Of a stretch of 64,000 bases of DNA, positions 9,322-18,563 are shown piece after piece (position 1 is the stretch's first letter; each line of letters starts with the position of its first letter). Location of the stretch: NCBI RefSeq assembly GCF_016892625.1, contig NZ_JAFEMW010000001.1, forward strand, positions 806,001-870,000, given 5' to 3'. The DNA comes from Brevibacterium sp. RIT 803. Lineage in GTDB: Bacteria; Actinomycetota; Actinomycetes; Actinomycetales; Brevibacteriaceae. The notes under the pieces were generated by a model. The model made no database searches, had not been told where the DNA came from, and worked only from the letters and a program-made list of their open reading frames with translations. Both the position numbers and the translations under genes were made by a program.

Positions 9322-9999
9322 TCAGCCGGTGCGTGTGAAGGAGTTGCGCCCGGTGATCGCCAGCCACATTCCGGCGGCGATCATGGCCACGCTGGTGACC
9401 GCCATGATCACGTCGCCGACGTTGGTGAGTCCGTCGCCGCGCAGCACCGTGCCGACTGCGATGAGACCAGCGATGCCGAACACGGCGACTGCAATGCCGA
9501 CGATCCTCAAAGTCGACGGAGTTCGTCCGCGCGCAAGCATGAACAGGTAGCCGCCCAATAGGCCCAGAGACGCCACGCCGGCGACGGCTTTGACCATGGT
9601 TGTGCCGGGTTCATCGTCGAGAGTGACAAGACAGAATACTCCGATGCCGCCGAGGAGAAGGATCGGCAGGGCGAACATCATGATCACCGTTTCGACACCC
9701 GAAACGAATGTGAACAGCGGGTCGTTGATTGGGACCGCTGAAGCCGATACCTGGGTCTCAGCGTTGTTCCTGTGGCCCACGATATGTTGCTTCTGCTGAT
9801 GTTTGAGGCGGCGGTCGTGACGGACGTGGACGACGATCGTGAAGATCGGCCATGCGATGAGAACGAAGAAGCCGACAAATCCCACGCCCAGGGCGAAGCC
9901 GGGCAGAGCCGCTGACAACAATCCGCTGACGAAGATGAAACATGCGCCTGGGAAGAACATGCTCACCAGGTGGCCCGTGAACGTCAACCTGAGCTCCAC
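9322..9999 (-). CDS. Multi-pass membrane protein of unknown function
   Basis: This 225-residue hydrophobic protein has about six predicted membrane segments: two near the N-terminus (SMFFPGACFIFVSG onward), a basic His/Lys/Gln-rich cytoplasmic loop after the second segment (RHDRRLKHQQKQH), a pair in the middle (VIMMFALPILLLGGIGVF), and three toward the C-terminus. I recognise no family motif. The GTG at 9999 was chosen because GGGACGAGAG lies just before it; an in-frame GTG at 10041 would add 14 polar residues but has no ribosome site. It lies 130 bp upstream of dgt on the same strand and might be cotranscribed with it. Confidence 0.65.
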   Translation of the reverse strand: MELRLTFTGHLVSMFFPGACFIFVSGLLSAALPGFALGVGFVGFFVLIAWPIFTIVVHVRHDRRLKHQQKQHIVGHRNNAETQVSASAVPINDPLFTFVSGVETVIMMFALPILLLGGIGVFCLVTLDDEPGTTMVKAVAGVASLGLLGGYLFMLARGRTPSTLRIVGIAVAVFGIAGLIAVGTVLRGDGLTNVGDVIMAVTSVAMIAAGMWLAITGRNSFTRTG

Positions 10000-10107
10000 G
10001 ATTCTCTCGTCCCTACGGCCCTCTGCTGAGCGGCCCGGCACAATCGTAACCGCCGGCCACCTCGGCGGGGCACTCTGGCCACCTCGGCGAAAGCACCGGG
10101 AAATGCC

Positions 10108-10136
10108 TTGAGACTTACGTCACAGTGGCGTAGCGT
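10108..10136 (+). promoter_or_regulatory. Candidate promoter of the 58-residue protein
   Basis: TTGAGA (10108-10113) and TAGCGT (10131-10136), 17 bases apart, fit an actinobacterial housekeeping sigma-factor promoter. A short leader with a strong ribosome site follows. Confidence 0.45.
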
Positions 10137-10162
10137 CATAGGCACGACAGGAGGTGAGTTCA

Positions 10163-10339
10163 GTGACTGGAGTCAACGAAGATTTCTATCAGCCTGGGAC
10201 CCATCCCGGCGACATCATCGACGTCTGGGATGAGGAAGCCAGCGAGATGGTCAAGCACATGATCATCCTCGACGAGTTCGGAAACGGCACGAAGACGCGT
10301 CCCCTCTACGACGACGAAAAAGAGGAAGCCGCGGAGTAG
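10163..10339 (+). CDS. Small acidic protein of unknown function
   Basis: This 58-residue acidic protein has the sequence TGVNEDFYQPGTHPGDII near the start and a Glu/Asp/Lys-rich tail. A strong ribosome site, AGGAGGTGA at 10149-10157, lies five bases before the GTG at 10163 and decides the start; an in-frame GTG at 10154 falls inside that site. A good candidate promoter lies just upstream. It is convergent with the peptidyl-tRNA hydrolase gene, whose stop lies seven bases beyond. There is no signal peptide or membrane segment. I do not recognise the family. Confidence 0.65.
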   Translation: MTGVNEDFYQPGTHPGDIIDVWDEEASEMVKHMIILDEFGNGTKTRPLYDDEKEEAAE

Positions 10340-10346
10340 CCGCCCT

Positions 10347-11036
10347 TCACCACCACGCGCGCACGGTCTCGGTGGGACCGTCTACTTCCGTGAACCCTGC
10401 GTCGACGACCCTCACGGGCCGATCGCTCTTCGCCCATTCCGCCTTCGTGGGTGTGACCACGCGCAGACTGAATTCTGCTTCGCGCCACTGATCGCGAACC
10501 TCGGCGGGCATCTGCTCGTAGGCCAACTGTGCACCGTGGCCGCACTGCGCCGCAGCCTTCCCCGTCGTCAGCGTCACCAATGGTGAGAGTTCGATCGTCA
10601 CGACGGCCATGTCCGCGGTCACTGAGGTGCCTCCCTCATCGGGGAACTCGGTGCCGCCGACCTGCAGCTTCTTCAACTCCTTCGGCAGCGGCTCGACCGG
10701 ACCCGGAGGGAAGACAAACGCCTCGGCGGGACCGAAGTCATCCGTGCCGCCGAACGTCACCTCAACGCAGCCCAAGGCTCGTGCATCGTCGAGCTTCTGC
10801 CCGTCTCCGCGGCGAACGACCTTGCGGATGGCCCCGTCACGCCAGTACTCGACCGCTTCGTGCCAGTCACCTTCCGACTGTGACCGCGGGTCGTCGAGGA
10901 AGGCGACGACGGCGCGTGCAGTGGCTTCGACGACGTCGATGTGGCGGGCGATGTTCGTCTTCGACCGCCGGACCACGATCGGCAGTGACCACGGAACCTC
11001 GTGGTCGGACTCGTGTCTTCGCATGTGCTCGGTCAT
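10347..11036 (-). CDS. PTH2-like peptidyl-tRNA hydrolase family protein
   Basis: This 229-residue protein has a C-terminal half that reads as a PTH2-type fold. GKAAAQCGHGAQLAYEQMP (about 158-176) corresponds to the family's K-x-A-x-Q-x-x-H-A signature. VRVVDAGFTEVDGPTETVRAWW at the end matches its DAG-T-x4-G-x-T strand. The N-terminal about 140 residues are an extension, possibly a second degenerate copy or an actinobacterial-specific domain. The likely role is recycling peptidyl-tRNA, though substrate use by this subfamily is not certain. The ATG at 11036 was chosen because the longer reading frame back to 11411 would run through the divergent hydrolase gene. Confidence 0.7.
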   Translation of the reverse strand: MTEHMRRHESDHEVPWSLPIVVRRSKTNIARHIDVVEATARAVVAFLDDPRSQSEGDWHEAVEYWRDGAIRKVVRRGDGQKLDDARALGCVEVTFGGTDDFGPAEAFVFPPGPVEPLPKELKKLQVGGTEFPDEGGTSVTADMAVVTIELSPLVTLTTGKAAAQCGHGAQLAYEQMPAEVRDQWREAEFSLRVVTPTKAEWAKSDRPVRVVDAGFTEVDGPTETVRAWW

Positions 11037-11208
11037 GATACCAATCCTAGTCGCCGGCAAGACGGCAATCCGGTGAGCCACCGTCGGCGAGTAGCCTTGA
11101 GCTGCGAGATGCTGTCGACGAAAGGCACTGACCATTTCCCCTAAGACCCCTGCCGTCGATCTCACCGCGGCTCTGCTGGCCACAATCCCGACGGACATCG
11201 TCGACGCC

Positions 11209-12213
11209 ATGTCTGACCAGATGAAGGACGTGCTCGCAGTCCAAGCCACACGTGCCGAAGCCTGCCGCCAAGTCGGGAAGGATGCCGTGCGTGCGATCAC
11301 AAACCCGTCGGAAACACCTGCCCGCTTCATCGAATCCCGCGCGGAGTACCGTGCGGAGCGTTCCACCTGGAACGAGGGTGGTCCGACGATGGCCCGCACC
11401 GTCGATGACACAATCTCCGCGGCCGGAGTCGACGTACCCGTTCGGATCCACTATCCCCGCGCCGAGGCGGTTGTGCCGGGAATCGTGTTCCTCCACGGTG
11501 GCGGGTTCACCGTTGGTGACCTCGACACCCACGATCGGATCATGCGCGTCCTCGCCGAGTCCAGCGGCGCAGCTGTGGTCGGCGTCGACTATTCACTCTC
11601 CCCCGAAGTGAAGTTCCCGCAGGCGCTGCATGAGAGCGCCGGCGTCATCGATCACCTCGTCGGCAACGGCAGGTACTTCGGGGTGGACGGCACTCGCCTC
11701 GCGATCGCCGGGGACTCGGCAGGTGCCATGCTCACGATTGGTTCTGCGCTGCTGCTGCGCGATGCTCCTGAGGACATCGGGGCATCGCCTGAGAGCTTCT
11801 CCTCCATGAAGGCGCTGATGTCGTTCTATGGGGGTCACGGACTCAGCGATTCTGCCAGCCGTCGGAACTTCGGCGGCAGCTGGGACGGTATGGGCACCGA
11901 CGACCTCGGCAGCATCATGTCCGAGTACTTCGCCTCAGCCAAGGACACCGAGTCGCCCTTCTACAACCACCTCGGCGCCGATCTTGCCGGGCTGCCACCG
12001 GTCTTCGTCACCGCAGCTGGACTCGATCCGCTGCGAGATGACAGTCGCGCCCTGGCAATGCGACTGCGACGGGCCGGAAATGACGTGGTCTACGAGGAGT
12101 ACCCGCAGGTGCTGCACTCATTCCTGCATTTCGGTCGCATCCTCGACGACACCACAGACGTGCTCAACAAGGCTGCATCCTTCGCCGCCGACCGGCTGCA
12201 GCTACGGCGCTGA
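11209..12213 (+). CDS. Alpha/beta hydrolase, hormone-sensitive-lipase (fold-3) family
   Basis: This protein of at least 334 residues is an esterase or lipase of the HSL family. The oxyanion-hole motif FLHGGGF lies at about residues 95-101. The nucleophile Ser is in AIAGDSAGAM (about 170). The catalytic Asp is in AGLDPLRDDS and the His in VLHSFLHFG near the C-terminus, so the triad is complete. No signal peptide was seen, so it is probably cytoplasmic. The start is uncertain: the frame stays open upstream through a helical-looking stretch, and an ATT at 11134 sits nine bases after AAAGG. An N-terminal extension of 25 residues is therefore possible. The natural substrate cannot be told from sequence. 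Confidence 0.85.
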   Translation: MSDQMKDVLAVQATRAEACRQVGKDAVRAITNPSETPARFIESRAEYRAERSTWNEGGPTMARTVDDTISAAGVDVPVRIHYPRAEAVVPGIVFLHGGGFTVGDLDTHDRIMRVLAESSGAAVVGVDYSLSPEVKFPQALHESAGVIDHLVGNGRYFGVDGTRLAIAGDSAGAMLTIGSALLLRDAPEDIGASPESFSSMKALMSFYGGHGLSDSASRRNFGGSWDGMGTDDLGSIMSEYFASAKDTESPFYNHLGADLAGLPPVFVTAAGLDPLRDDSRALAMRLRRAGNDVVYEEYPQVLHSFLHFGRILDDTTDVLNKAASFAADRLQLRR

Positions 12214-12516
12214 CGGCAGCTGCGATGCTTGCTCTCGGCGCACCGGGCGTGGGGTATCCGGGAGTATGAGATGGCTGACATTGAGCAACCCTGTCAAAGC
12301 GACACCTCTGAGGCATGTATGCTGGTAATACCTGTGAACCCGTCCTCGGGTTCCCTGCGTCGACAGTACGCCTCGTCTCTGCGGCCGTGAATCAATATCC
12401 GGCGCGTGTTTCCGAAGCCGATTCCTCTCGGCGATCGAGAGCGCCAAACGGCGTTCCCACACCTTGTCCGGAACCGGCTCCCATCACCATTTGGTGGCAT
12501 CGGTGAGTCCTCCGGC
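12214..12516 (+). other. Long structured leader upstream of the helicase gene
   Basis: There is no protein gene here. Small hairpins lie at 12336-12353 (GAACCC/GGGTTC) and 12425-12441 (CTCTCG/CGAGAG), with a TATGCT -10-like element at 12318. Bacterial RNA-helicase genes are often controlled through long 5' leaders, and this could be one. Confidence 0.4.
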
Positions 12517-14310
12517 ATGTCGAAGGGCTATCCCATCACTCCCCCACATGACTCCAGCAACAACGCCGTCTCTTCCTCCACCAGGCAGCGACGACCAGCC
12601 ACACCGAAGGCCGCAAACCCCGAGTCGGCGAATGCCGTCGCGGACAAGACAGATGCCGCTCCCGTCACTTTCACTGAGCTCGGCGTTCCTTCTATCCTGA
12701 CCGATCGTCTTCGCGCGGAAGGCAAAACCGAGGCCTTCCCCATCCAGAAGGACACACTTCCGGACACTCTCGCCGGCCGCGATGTGCTGGGCAGAGGCAA
12801 GACCGGCTCCGGCAAAACACTCGCCTTCGCCATTCCCATGGTGACGCGCCTGTCGGAGTCCGGAGCTGCCGGCCGGAAGAAGGGCCGCCTTCCACGCGGC
12901 CTCATCCTGGCACCCACGCGTGAGCTCGCAACCCAGATCACGAACGTGGTCGATCCCCTGGCCCAGGCCTACGGTATGTCGACGACAACCATCTTCGGCG
13001 GCGTCAAGCAGAGGCGCCAGGAAATCGCCCTCAGTGCAGGCGTCGACATCGTCGTGGCCTGCCCGGGACGGCTCGAGGACCTGCTCCAGCAGGGCCTGAT
13101 CTCCCTGGACGACATCGAGGTCACTGTCCTCGACGAGGCCGACCACATGGCCGATCTGGGCTTCCTGCCCGGTGTCACCCGCATCCTCGCCAAGACCCCG
13201 GAGCACGGCCAGCGGATGTTCTTCTCTGCGACTTTGGACAACGGCGTGGACAAACTGGTGCGCCGGTTCCTCCACAACGAGATCCGCCACTCCGTCGACG
13301 ATCCCAATTCGCACGTCTCCGCCATGACGCACCACGTCTTCGAGGTCGCCGATGAGGACAAGAACGATCTGATCCAGCGGCTCGCATCCGGCACCGGCCG
13401 CCGGATCCTCTTCACCCGCACCAAGCACCGGGCGAAGCGATTCACCCGGCAGCTGACCGCGCAGGGCATTCCCGCCGTGGATCTCCACGGCAACCTGTCC
13501 CAGGGGGCACGAGATCGCAACCTGGCAGCGTTCAGCGAGGGGAACGTGCGCGTGCTCGTCGCCACAGACGTCGCCGCCCGAGGCGTCCACGTCGACTCCG
13601 TCGAACTCGTCGTCCACGTGGATCCGCCGACCGAGCACAAGGCTTACCTGCACCGCTCAGGTCGCACAGCACGTGCCGGCAGCTCCGGCGAAGTTGTGAC
13701 GATCATGCTGCCAGGTGAGCGCAAGGACACGATGGTGCTGCTGCGCAAGGCAGCCATCAAAGTGACTCCGCAGAAGGTCACAGCGGAATCCCCTGTGGTG
13801 ACCGACCTGGTGGGCGAAACCGCTGACTATGTCGATCCGCAGATCGCAATCCAGGCCGCGGCAGAGAAGCAGAAGGCTGAGCAGTCGCAGGGCGGACAGC
13901 GCTCATCCGGGCGTCGCCGTGGAGGCCGCGGCGGAAACAGCCGACGCAGTGGTGAGAACAGCCGCGGCGGAGACAACAGTCGCAGCGGTGAGAGCGGTCG
14001 CGGTGGCCAATCAGGCGGCCGCAACTCCAGAAACGCTTCTGGCGGTCGCACCGCCAGGAACAACTCGCAGGGCAGCCGCTCGGGTGGAAATGCCCAGGAG
14101 GGACGGCCCGCGGCGAACGGCCGTGGCAGTCGTTCAGGTGCGGGTGCTTCAGGCAACCGTCGCAGCGAAGGCACCCGCAGCAGCACTCGTGGGAACACCG
14201 GCAACCGACGCGGATCCGATAACCGAGGCACGAGTGCCGAGACTCGGGGCCGCCACCGCAGCCAGGGCAGCTCGGGCGGTTCACGCACGGTCTACTCAAG
14301 CAACAGCTGA
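12517..14310 (+). CDS. DEAD-box ATP-dependent RNA helicase
   Basis: This 597-residue RNA helicase would unwind structured RNA in ribosome assembly or in cold adaptation. All core motifs are present in order: a Q-motif region (TFTELGVPSIL, FPIQ), Walker A GKTGSGKT (about residue 95), PTRELA, VLDEADHM, FFSATL, the DVAARGVHV motif V, and HRSGRTAR motif VI (about 420). Residues from about 470 to the end form an RGG-like Arg/Gly/Ser/Asn-rich tail, typical of RNA-binding extensions in actinobacterial family members. ATG at 12517 was chosen because the ATG 37 codons upstream precedes an unconserved stretch. The stop codon is the first base triplet of a 128-bp direct repeat, so the very end of the tail may have been reshaped by that rearrangement. 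Confidence 0.9.
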   Translation: MSKGYPITPPHDSSNNAVSSSTRQRRPATPKAANPESANAVADKTDAAPVTFTELGVPSILTDRLRAEGKTEAFPIQKDTLPDTLAGRDVLGRGKTGSGKTLAFAIPMVTRLSESGAAGRKKGRLPRGLILAPTRELATQITNVVDPLAQAYGMSTTTIFGGVKQRRQEIALSAGVDIVVACPGRLEDLLQQGLISLDDIEVTVLDEADHMADLGFLPGVTRILAKTPEHGQRMFFSATLDNGVDKLVRRFLHNEIRHSVDDPNSHVSAMTHHVFEVADEDKNDLIQRLASGTGRRILFTRTKHRAKRFTRQLTAQGIPAVDLHGNLSQGARDRNLAAFSEGNVRVLVATDVAARGVHVDSVELVVHVDPPTEHKAYLHRSGRTARAGSSGEVVTIMLPGERKDTMVLLRKAAIKVTPQKVTAESPVVTDLVGETADYVDPQIAIQAAAEKQKAEQSQGGQRSSGRRRGGRGGNSRRSGENSRGGDNSRSGESGRGGQSGGRNSRNASGGRTARNNSQGSRSGGNAQEGRPAANGRGSRSGAGASGNRRSEGTRSSTRGNTGNRRGSDNRGTSAETRGRHRSQGSSGGSRTVYSSNS

Positions 14311-14338
14311 GCCTACTTACACACAGCTGAACAACTCA

Positions 14339-14375
14339 CCTCGGGCAGAGCACATCTCTTGTGCTCTGCCCGAGG
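14339..14375. terminator. Hairpin downstream of the helicase gene
   Basis: This perfect 15-bp stem (14339-14353 with 14361-14375) has a seven-base loop. There is no clear T-run, but its position right after the stop codon suggests a terminator. It is part of the direct repeat; the right copy has one mismatch in the stem. Confidence 0.65.
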
Positions 14376-14377
14376 TG

Positions 14378-14435
14378 TCAGCACCTCGGCACATCCGCGA
14401 TCAGCGGGTGGGTGTACTCATGCTTCGGGATCTCC
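14378..14435 (-). pseudogene. Remnant of the 3' end of an OppF-type ATPase gene
   Basis: Read on the minus strand, this piece encodes PKHEYTHPLIADVPRC followed by TGA. The intact ATPase at 20081-21847 ends in PKHEYTRTLIADVPKF. Only the last 20 or so codons remain and no start or upstream domain exists, so it is a duplicated gene end rather than a gene. Confidence 0.8.
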
Positions 14436-14503
14436 CCCACCAACACGGCCACGTGTGAACCAGGAGGCGATGCCTGGCCGGAGCAGTGGCTTCTTTCGAG
14501 TGT

Positions 14504-15307
14504 CTACGGCGCTCCTGTTGCAGCTTTTCCTCCAATGCGGTTCGCCAACATGATCGGAATGATCGAGACGATGACGAGGAAGGTCGCAATGACGTTGACG
14601 ATCGGAGCCTGGCCTGGCCGGAACATGTTGTCGAAGATCCATATCGGCAGGGTCTGCACGCCGGTACCGGCAGTGAACTGCGTGACGATGATTTCATCGA
14701 ATGACAACCCGAACGCCAGCAGACCACCGGCGAGCAGAGCACTTCTCAACTGAGGGAAGGTCACCAGGCGGAACGTGGTGAAGGAATCGGCCCCGAGGTC
14801 CATCGCCGCGTCACGAAGATTCCCGGAGAGTCGGCGCATTCGAGCGAACACATTGTTGTAGATGGTCACAATGCAGAACGTGGCGTGTGCCGTGATCACG
14901 GTGAGCAGACCAAGCTTCCACCCCAGCATTGTCGTGAACGCATTATTCAAAGCGATACCGGTGATGATCCCGGGCAGAGCGATCGGCAAGACGATCAGCA
15001 GATTCACGCTCTCTTTGCCGAAGAAATCGAACCTGTCGAGAGCCAGGGAAGCCAGGGTGCCCAGGATGAGCGCGATCACCGTCGCACATGCTGCCACTAG
15101 AAGGCTCGTTCCCAAAGCCGACAGTGCACCTCGGTCGCTGAATGCCCTGATCCACCATTCGAAGGTGAATGACTTCGGTGGCCAACCCAGCGATTGGCTG
15201 GAGTTGAAGGAGTTGATGACGACGATGAGCAGAGGAACATAGACAAAGGCCAGGACCGCACAGACGATGATGCTGAGAACGGCTTTGACCGGCAGGGGAA
15301 TTCTCAT
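14504..15307 (-). CDS. ABC transporter permease, PotC-like (polyamine type)
   Basis: This 267-residue inner-membrane permease is the second permease of a polyamine-type ABC importer. It has about six membrane segments beginning with KAVLSIIVCAVLAFVYVPLLIVVINSFN and a binding-protein-dependent transport loop (ARMRRLSGNLRDAAMDLGADSFTTFRLVTFP), whose EAA-like motif contacts the ATPase. ATG at 15307 starts just after the stop of the PotB-like gene, consistent with translation coupling. It is the last gene of a four-gene minus-strand operon (ATPase, binding protein, permease, permease). The hairpin at 14339-14375 may end the transcript. Substrate is inferred from family only. Confidence 0.85.
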   Translation of the reverse strand: MRIPLPVKAVLSIIVCAVLAFVYVPLLIVVINSFNSSQSLGWPPKSFTFEWWIRAFSDRGALSALGTSLLVAACATVIALILGTLASLALDRFDFFGKESVNLLIVLPIALPGIITGIALNNAFTTMLGWKLGLLTVITAHATFCIVTIYNNVFARMRRLSGNLRDAAMDLGADSFTTFRLVTFPQLRSALLAGGLLAFGLSFDEIIVTQFTAGTGVQTLPIWIFDNMFRPGQAPIVNVIATFLVIVSIIPIMLANRIGGKAATGAP

Positions 15308-15315
15308 GGAGTGTC

Positions 15316-16215
15316 CTAAAGATTCTTCAGTGCGCCGGTACGGCGAACAGCGGTCAGATAGATCAGGATGACCGCAATCGGAATGAACGCCGTGGCCGCG
15401 GCCAAAGGCATATTGCCACCGGTTCCGACGTTGGAGTAGATCAAGGTTCCCAGAAGCTGCTGCGATCCGCCGACGATCTGCACGGCAATGTAGTCCCCCA
15501 GAGTCAGCGAGAACGAGAAGATCGACCCGGCGATGACCGATGGCCACACCAAGGGGATGATCACCGCAGTGAATGTCTTCCACCCCTTTGCCCCCAGGTC
15601 ACCGGCTGCTTCGATGAGGCTGTTCGGGATCCGTTCGAACCCGGTGTACACCGGCATCACGACATAGGGCAGCCAAATATAGGACATGGTGATGATGGTG
15701 GCCGCGATTCCCAGTCCGGGCGAGGCTCCGATCGAGTCGAGCAGACCGTGAGGCGAGACGATTGTGCGCCAGGCATAGGCCTTGACCAGGTACGCGGCCC
15801 ACAGCGGCATGAGGAACGCGACAACCAGCGCGCCTCGCAGCCGTGGGCCGGCAACCTTCGACATGAAGTACCCGACGGGCAGGGCGATGAGCACGTCGAT
15901 GACCGTCACCGAGACTGCGATGAGGAGGGTACGCACCGTCACCGCCCTGTACAGGGCCTCGGTGAACACCGCTTGGAAGTTGCTCAATGTCCAGTCCTGG
16001 ACGACTTGACCAGTGAAGCTGTCGGTCGACCAGAACGCTGTGACGAGGAGCAGGAGCAGCGCAATGATGTAGATGAGAATGAGCCAGGCCAGTGGGGCCG
16101 CGAGAAGCACGGTCAGCGACAATCGCTTGTGCGAGCCGAAGAAGCTCGATAGGCGTCGCCCCGCGGTTCTCGGCGGAGGTTGAATTCGGCTGTCTGTATT
16201 ACTGGACTGGCTCAT
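15316..16215 (-). CDS. ABC transporter permease, PotB-like (polyamine type)
   Basis: This 299-residue permease has a polar N-terminal tail of about 30 residues, then a long first membrane segment (LTVLLAAPLAWLILIYIIALLLLLVTAFW) and about five more. The EAA-type loop reads ERIPNSLIEAAGDLGAKGWKTFTAVIIPL, with EAA and G at the usual spacing. It begins six bases downstream of the binding-protein gene and would pair with the PotC-like subunit to form the channel. Confidence 0.85.
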   Translation of the reverse strand: MSQSSNTDSRIQPPPRTAGRRLSSFFGSHKRLSLTVLLAAPLAWLILIYIIALLLLLVTAFWSTDSFTGQVVQDWTLSNFQAVFTEALYRAVTVRTLLIAVSVTVIDVLIALPVGYFMSKVAGPRLRGALVVAFLMPLWAAYLVKAYAWRTIVSPHGLLDSIGASPGLGIAATIITMSYIWLPYVVMPVYTGFERIPNSLIEAAGDLGAKGWKTFTAVIIPLVWPSVIAGSIFSFSLTLGDYIAVQIVGGSQQLLGTLIYSNVGTGGNMPLAAATAFIPIAVILIYLTAVRRTGALKNL

Positions 16216-16221
16216 TCCTGA

Positions 16222-17412
16222 TCATCCTTTGATCTGCTGCCACGCTTTGGTCCACGCGGCGTAGTCTGTGCATTTGACGTCGGTTCGCCCGTCAAGGCAC
16301 TCACTGATTGGTGTCGTCCAATACCAGATACCCTCGGCGTACTTTTCGTCTCCGGCATGGTAGGTATCGCAGAAGTTCGGATCTTCGGCTTCTTTGCAAG
16401 CACCTGGGTTGTTCGGAGCTTCGCCGAAGTACTCAGTTGCCGCTGCCGAACCCTTGGCGCTGGACATGTAGTCGAGCCACTTGTACGAACAGGTGGTGTG
16501 CTCGGAATCCGCCGAGACCATCCAGGTGTCGCTCCAGCCGGTGGTCCCCTCATCGGGGATGACGGAACCGAACTTCTTCGGGTCGAGCTCGTTCATCGTC
16601 ACCTGCCATCCTGTGCCAGCGACAACCGAGCCGTTTTCGAAGCCCTGCAGAGACTTCAGATAATCCGACCAGTACTCCGCCACATTCGGACTCTGCTTCT
16701 TCAGCAGTTCGACGGCCGCATCCAGTTGCTTCTCATCAAGCGAGTACGGGTTCTTGATCCCCAGCTCCGGATTGTGATCCATCAGGTAGACCGCGGCATC
16801 AGCGATGTAGATCGGCGAATCATAGGCTGTCACTTTGCCCTTATGCTCGTCGGACTTGTCGAAGACGACGTCCCACGAGGTCGGGGCCTTCTTGAACTCC
16901 TTCTTGTTGTACATCAGAAGGTTCGCCCCATATCCGTGCGGGACTCCGTAGCTCTTGCCGTCAAGTGAGTTCCAGTCACGGTTCTTCAGGAAGTCGTAGA
17001 CATCTTTGTAGTTGGGGACGAGATCATTGTTGATCGGCTGCACGTCGTCCGCGGCGATGAGTCGCAGAGAAAGGTCCCCGGAGGCCGCGACAACATCGAT
17101 CCCACCCTGCTTCATGAGGTTGAACGCTTCATCACTCGTACCGTAGGTCTGGGATTTCACATTGCAGCCGGTCTCCTTTTCGAAAGGAGTCACCCAATCC
17201 GCATCGGGATCGTTCGACCCGTCCTCCACATACCCCGGCCATGCCAGGAGCGAGACCTCGCCCTCGGCCTTGCCGAGTTCCTTCAGCTCCGTGGCCCCGG
17301 AAGCAGATTTCTCACCTGAGGATGTTCCGCAACCGCTCATCCCGAACGTCAATGCCAGCGCCGCAATGAGGGCCGCGCCTCCTTTGGCGCGCTTTGTCAG
17401 TGTCATCTTCAC
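16222..17412 (-). CDS. Polyamine-type ABC transporter substrate-binding lipoprotein (PotD/PotF-like)
   Basis: This 396-residue lipoprotein has a signal sequence of about 27 residues ending in a lipobox-like GMSGC. The mature protein resembles periplasmic spermidine/putrescine-binding proteins: EVSLLAWPGYVEDG near the start, a TPFEKETGCNVKSQTYGTSDE block, YGVPHGYGANLLMYNKKEF, and the final PISECLDGRTDVKCTDYAAW. The tryptophan and acidic residues that bind amines in PotD-type proteins cannot be placed with certainty here. The GTG at 17412 follows AGGAGA by a few bases; an ATG two codons later is possible. It is second in the operon, with nine bases after the ATPase gene. Confidence 0.85.
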   Translation of the reverse strand: MKMTLTKRAKGGAALIAALALTFGMSGCGTSSGEKSASGATELKELGKAEGEVSLLAWPGYVEDGSNDPDADWVTPFEKETGCNVKSQTYGTSDEAFNLMKQGGIDVVAASGDLSLRLIAADDVQPINNDLVPNYKDVYDFLKNRDWNSLDGKSYGVPHGYGANLLMYNKKEFKKAPTSWDVVFDKSDEHKGKVTAYDSPIYIADAAVYLMDHNPELGIKNPYSLDEKQLDAAVELLKKQSPNVAEYWSDYLKSLQGFENGSVVAGTGWQVTMNELDPKKFGSVIPDEGTTGWSDTWMVSADSEHTTCSYKWLDYMSSAKGSAAATEYFGEAPNNPGACKEAEDPNFCDTYHAGDEKYAEGIWYWTTPISECLDGRTDVKCTDYAAWTKAWQQIKG

Positions 17413-17420
17413 TGTTCTCC

Positions 17421-18464
<1,044 letters not shown>

Positions 18465-18512
18465 GGTGCGCTCCTCAAACCAGGTGATTGTGTCGTAAAT
18501 CATACAAACACA

Positions 18513-18529
18513 TGAAACCATATGTTTCA
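18513..18529. promoter_or_regulatory. Candidate operator in the transporter/gntR divergent region
   Basis: TGAAAC-catat-GTTTCA is an inverted repeat with six-base arms and a five-base spacer, lying between the divergent starts at 18464 and 18564. GntR-family regulators usually bind such short palindromes near their own genes, so this is the natural site for the neighbouring regulator. Confidence 0.5.
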
Positions 18530-18563
18530 AGGTTTTATCAGCTTCCACTCGGATACTGGACAT

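Larger units (their letters stand above)
14308..14435. repeat. Left 128-bp direct repeat bracketing the polyamine-transporter block
   Basis: Aligned by hand without gaps to 20011-20138, it differs at 13 of 128 positions. It begins at the helicase TGA, contains a hairpin, and continues into a remnant of the 3' end of the peptide-transporter ATPase gene. Confidence 0.85.

Noticed and set aside
11134..11208. ATT start giving a longer alpha/beta hydrolase
   Set aside because: Possible (AAAGG lies nine bases upstream), but ATT starts are rare, so the first ATG is reported and the extension noted.
10347..11411. Extended start of the peptidyl-tRNA hydrolase gene
   Set aside because: The extra 125 codons read through the divergent hydrolase gene; ATG at 11036 gives a normal protein.
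12406..12516. N-terminal extension of the helicase
   Set aside because: It lacks a ribosome site and shows no resemblance to helicase N-termini; it lies in the leader.
12484..13653. 389-codon minus-strand frame inside the helicase gene
   Set aside because: A high-GC shadow frame opposite all the helicase motifs.
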